Assembly: GCF_022538055.1 (NCBI RefSeq)
Contig: NZ_JAKZAM010000018.1
Coordinates: 1-64,000, forward strand
Direction: 5' to 3'
DNA length: 64,000 bases
DNA from: Cognataquiflexum nitidum
GTDB taxonomy: Bacteria > Bacteroidota > Bacteroidia > Cytophagales > Cyclobacteriaceae
The notes under the pieces were generated by a model that was not told the DNA's origin, searched no databases, and saw only the letters and a program-made list of their open reading frames with translations. Position 1 is the first letter of the stretch. Each line of letters opens with the position of its first letter. Positions 60,915-64,000 of this stretch are shown piece by piece. The position numbers and the translations under genes were made by a program.

Positions 60915-60958
60915 AAAAAGGGTATAAAATCTATTTTTTATACCTTTTTTCTTTTTTT
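60915..60958. terminator. Bidirectional terminator after the acyl-CoA dehydrogenase gene
   Basis: GGTATAAAA pairs with TTTTATACC with flanking A and T runs on either side (AAAAA before, TTTTTTC after). It lies about 20 bp after the stop codon. Confidence 0.75.
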
Positions 60959-61037
60959 ATCAAAAAAATATTAAATAATCACCTTGCTTTTAGAAAATTG
61001 TGATAGTTTTACGCCATAACCTATAATAACTGCTTTC

Positions 61038-61967
61038 ATGGAATATTACAATAAGGTAATCGAATCTGTCGGGGTTAGGTTTCTGAAGGGCAACAATTTC
61101 AAAATTGAAAAGCCCGTTACAGTTTTGGATTACAGTGACACTGAGAATACTGTTTTGTTGCTTCACCAAGGGTCTCTCAAGTTCTCTGATGAAATGGAAT
61201 TGGTAAACGAAGGCGAAATCCTTTTTATCCCTGCGGGAAGAAGAACGAACATTTCTTTTGGTCAGCAAGGGAAAAAAACCGAAACCAACAATGAGGGCTT
61301 TTTAGATAATAAAAGGAAATACCTTCAGACAATTTCTTTTAGGGAAATCAAGAGCGTGGAGGAGGATTGTGTCACCATCCTGAATTTTGAAGCCAAGGTT
61401 TTTGACGTTGTCAATTTCTTTCACTCGTTAGGAATTCCACCTTTTGTCATCAGGTTTAATGACAGGGTAGCGACTATCGTCGAAGACATCATCAAGGAAT
61501 CAGAACAAAATACCCCGGGTAAAGAAAGGGTAATCAAACTGTATACCGAACTCTTGGTCATAGAGATCGTTCGCCATGTGCTCAAAAATAGGTTGTTTGT
61601 GGAAGAGCTTTCCACCAACAGCACCTACTTTAAGGATCCGAGATTGATTGATTTGTTCAATTATATCAAGAAAAATATTGGTGGAGACTTATCAAATAAG
61701 GTTTTGGCCAAAGTTGCCAATGTATCCGAGGATTATGTGGGTCAATATTTCAAAATGCTGACCGGAATCAATCCACAGGATTATATCGAATACCAAAGAA
61801 TGGAGGCAGCTGTGGAGTTACTCAGAACATCCAAGAAAAGTATCCGTGATATCGGCAAAGTTGTGGGCTACAAAGACACAGCCTACTTCTGTAGAAGATT
61901 TAAAATGATGTATGGTCTGCCGGCAGGAAAAATGAGAAGACGTGAATCATTGATAAACGTACAATAA
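61038..61967 (+). CDS. AraC family transcriptional regulator
   Basis: This 309-residue regulator has a sensor domain without clear cupin metal residues (about 1-180) and a C-terminal AraC-type DNA-binding region (about 205-300; LAKVANVSEDYVGQYFKML and IRDIGKVVGYKDTAYFCRRF). It may control the TonB receptor that converges on it or the upstream acyl-CoA dehydrogenase. No other regulator is near. Confidence 0.88.
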   Translation: MEYYNKVIESVGVRFLKGNNFKIEKPVTVLDYSDTENTVLLLHQGSLKFSDEMELVNEGEILFIPAGRRTNISFGQQGKKTETNNEGFLDNKRKYLQTISFREIKSVEEDCVTILNFEAKVFDVVNFFHSLGIPPFVIRFNDRVATIVEDIIKESEQNTPGKERVIKLYTELLVIEIVRHVLKNRLFVEELSTNSTYFKDPRLIDLFNYIKKNIGGDLSNKVLAKVANVSEDYVGQYFKMLTGINPQDYIEYQRMEAAVELLRTSKKSIRDIGKVVGYKDTAYFCRRFKMMYGLPAGKMRRRESLINVQ

Positions 61968-61984
61968 ACCCAATCAATTTGACT

Positions 61985-62022
61985 AAAAAACCGTCCCCTG
62001 TTAAGTTGGGGGACGGTTTTTT
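61985..62022. terminator. Bidirectional terminator between araC and the TonB receptor
   Basis: AAAAAACCGTCCCC pairs with GGGGACGGTTTTTT, a long stem with A/T runs on both sides, serving both convergent genes. Confidence 0.9.
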
Positions 62023-62044
62023 CATGTAATTCCAAAGGAGATTG

Positions 62045-64000
62045 TTAGAATTCAACAATAATCCCAATGGTCGGTAGAATGGTGCCTACGGGATTGTCAA
62101 TAAATCTCATCTGATACCTGCTTGGATCATTTGGGTCTATTTTGATGCTGCCGTCATTATTCCTAACTGGAACCAAAACCGGAGGCTGTTGGGCTTGGAA
62201 GTTGAAGGCATTCTGCACATCAAAATACCAATTCAGGTTCCACCTGTTGAAGAAATATCTCTTGTCAATTCTAAAATCAAGTTGGTTGAATGCAGCCAAC
62301 CTTTGTGAATTGATTTGGTTAAAGTCCAAGATTGCTCGTCCTGTAAGGTCCCAAACATCTCTCAGTGAAGATGTTTCAACATCAACGGGTGTATATGGTA
62401 ATCCGCCCAAATACCTCCATCTGGCACCGATTTCCCAGTTTTTCCTGAATCTCCTGCCTGCTGTCAAGCTTACGATTACCCTATTGTCCCATGCAGAAGG
62501 CACAAATCCTTCGGTCTTTGGATTGGTGAATTCACTTCTGACCAAAGTGACTGCGGCAATTCCATAGAAATTATTGAAAAAACGTTGTTGGGCCAAGAAC
62601 TCAAGACCATACGCCCTACCATCTGAATTGGAAATGACCGGTTCGTTACCAATTACGCCAAAGTCTGCTCCAAGATTGGCAAGTGAGATGCCATTTCTGA
62701 CGGAAGATGGATAATTAGCGTATAATTTATAGAATCCTTCTACACTGAACCGTCTGCTTTTCTCAGGAATTACTTTTTCAATTCCGGTTATAAAATGCGT
62801 AGACCTGATAAATTTGATATCGTTTATCTGGTTTTCAAGTTCTCCTTCACTGTTTCTGTAGCCTAAGGCAGTATAAGGAGGCTTCTGATAATAGATGCCG
62901 ATATTGGCTGTCCAAAAAAGCTGCGGTTTGATTTGGTAGGAAACTGATACCCGGGGGCTAAGCTGGTTGAGAGGGTTTTGGGCAGTTTTACCAAAGTCAC
63001 TGCCATCCATTCTCAAACCGGCGGTTACAAGTAATCGTTCATTGTTGAAATATTTACTTCCGGATACAAATGCTCCGTAGCTGTTAAAAAACGCTTTTGC
63101 TTCTACATTTATGACTCCTCCCTCTGTTGCCAAAGTGCTTCGGTCAAAGTTGCTTATAAAATATCTAGAGTATTCATAATTAACGCCATATTTTAAATTA
63201 AACCCATTGCTGAAAATAGAATTTTCTGCTCGGAACTTGTTTTCACTTTCTTGCGAATTGTAATCAAATAATAGGTTTTCGGGATTGCTGTCATCATTTT
63301 GGGCGTATTTAATTGACCTGTTGTTAAGCATATTTCTGCTTAAAATGAACGTCCAAAAACCATTTTCTCTAAATCTTTTCAGTTTCAAACCCGTGGCGTA
63401 GTTCCATTGTGTTGAGACTGGGAGATTTTCTAAGGTATAAAGTCTTTGCTCCCTTTCTTCCTCGGTTTCGTCTTCTGGTACATCAAAATTCAAAGCAAAA
63501 TTATCGATAGCACCTACACCGATGAATGTCAGTTCAGTTTTAGCATTGAGTTTTGTGGTAGTCTTAAGCTGAAAATCATTGAATGTAGGCAGAAATGGAA
63601 GCTGAAGCTGTCTGAAAAGAAACTGTAGGTATGATCTTCTAGCGGAAAGGATATAAGTAGTTTTTTCACCGATCGGACCTTCATTGGATAGTGTCAGTTC
63701 ACTTGCTCCCAAAGTAAGCTGTGTAAACATTTTATCTTTTCGCCCCTCTTTCAATTGAAATTCAAAGAAAGAACTGAGCGAATTCATCCTATCTGCAGGG
63801 AAGCCACCAGTGACAACATCTACATTTTTGATCAGGTTTACATTTAGAATACCTACAGGACCGCCTGAAGAACCCTGAGTCGAAAAGTGGTTGATGACAG
63901 GGACCTCGATTTCATCTACAAAGAACTTATTCTCATTTGGTGCGCCGCCTCTGATGATGATATCATTTCTAAAACTTGCTGTGCTTGCAACGCCCGGGAG
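62045..64000 (-). CDS. TonB-dependent receptor, 5' end beyond the window
   Basis: At least 651 residues of an outer-membrane TonB-dependent receptor lie in the window. The visible N-terminal part is the plug (NDIIIRGGAPNENKFFVDEI; NVDVVTGGFPADRMNSLSSF), followed by barrel strands (GEKTTYILSARRSYLQFLF) and a C terminus ending in an aromatic-rich strand (ILPTIGIIVEF). The reading frame stays open to position 64000, so the ATG at 63787 is internal and the signal peptide, any carboxypeptidase-like domain and the plug start lie outside. Substrate is unknown. Confidence 0.9.
   Translation of the reverse strand, partial: LPGVASTASFRNDIIIRGGAPNENKFFVDEIEVPVINHFSTQGSSGGPVGILNVNLIKNVDVVTGGFPADRMNSLSSFFEFQLKEGRKDKMFTQLTLGASELTLSNEGPIGEKTTYILSARRSYLQFLFRQLQLPFLPTFNDFQLKTTTKLNAKTELTFIGVGAIDNFALNFDVPEDETEEEREQRLYTLENLPVSTQWNYATGLKLKRFRENGFWTFILSRNMLNNRSIKYAQNDDSNPENLLFDYNSQESENKFRAENSIFSNGFNLKYGVNYEYSRYFISNFDRSTLATEGGVINVEAKAFFNSYGAFVSGSKYFNNERLLVTAGLRMDGSDFGKTAQNPLNQLSPRVSVSYQIKPQLFWTANIGIYYQKPPYTALGYRNSEGELENQINDIKFIRSTHFITGIEKVIPEKSRRFSVEGFYKLYANYPSSVRNGISLANLGADFGVIGNEPVISNSDGRAYGLEFLAQQRFFNNFYGIAAVTLVRSEFTNPKTEGFVPSAWDNRVIVSLTAGRRFRKNWEIGARWRYLGGLPYTPVDVETSSLRDVWDLTGRAILDFNQINSQRLAAFNQLDFRIDKRYFFNRWNLNWYFDVQNAFNFQAQQPPVLVPVRNNDGSIKIDPNDPSRYQMRFIDNPVGTILPTIGIIVEF

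Overview
The window looks like a chromosomal segment of a Bacteroidota bacterium of the order Cytophagales, most likely Cyclobacteriaceae (Algoriphagus/Belliella-like). The evidence is a GldD gliding lipoprotein, two SusC/FecA-type TonB-dependent receptors, an ECF sigma/FecR pair, DUF4249, DUF4270, DUF4221 and DUF3667 proteins, TAnnTTTG-type promoter elements, few Shine-Dalgarno sequences and frequent TTG/GTG starts. No rRNA, phage, transposase or CRISPR array is visible. The genus is an inference.

Layout. 0-6.2 kb (minus): sigma factor -> FecR -> TonB receptor with STN domain -> DUF4249 lipoprotein, a cell-surface signalling and uptake operon, then a beta-barrel protein. 6.2-7.0 kb: an array of seven hairpins alternating with copies or relatives of the 3' end of the next gene, purU. 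7.0-25.4 kb: housekeeping and metabolic genes (purU, SNF2 helicase, APC permease coupled to an aldo/keto reductase-Rid fusion, S10 peptidase, methyltransferase, Rnl5-type RNA ligase, nitroreductase, DinB protein, gldD, sodium/solute symporter, kinase, YjdM, a GT-C-like membrane protein). 25.5-28.1 kb: rbfA, a LolE-like permease, a dispersed-repeat patch and a tandem pair of 123-nt tRNA-like RNA genes. 28.3-33.9 kb: S9 peptidase, FGE-fold protein, and an exported Gfo/Idh/MocA oxidoreductase with a sugar isomerase-like TIM barrel. 33.9-41.5 kb: AT-rich accessory patch with a DUF4221 protein, DUF3667 protein, GH5 hydrolase, a DUF433/DUF5615 pair, an antitoxin with a nonsense-mutated ParE toxin, and intergenic repeats. 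41.5-48.4 kb: a second sugar cluster (oxidoreductase, epimerase, large ThuA/dehydrogenase/cupredoxin protein) with a divergent AraC regulator. 48.4-64 kb: M14 peptidase, a 291-bp tandem repeat, glmS, DUF4270, short glycogen synthase, divergent panC-panD-flippase-protease genes, acyl-CoA dehydrogenase, AraC regulator, and a TonB receptor cut by the window end.

The most unusual pattern is shared by three unrelated genes. In purU, the TIM-barrel gene ending at 33853 and the oxidoreductase gene ending at 41568, the gene is followed by extra material and then by a second copy of its own last 10-22 codons, stop codon and usually a terminator. In two of them the copies differ mostly by synonymous changes, which suggests that the displaced tails are older or foreign alleles pushed downstream by insertions at gene ends. 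The second notable item is the pair of tRNA-like RNAs, which have a 54-nt variable region supported by a compensatory base-pair change.
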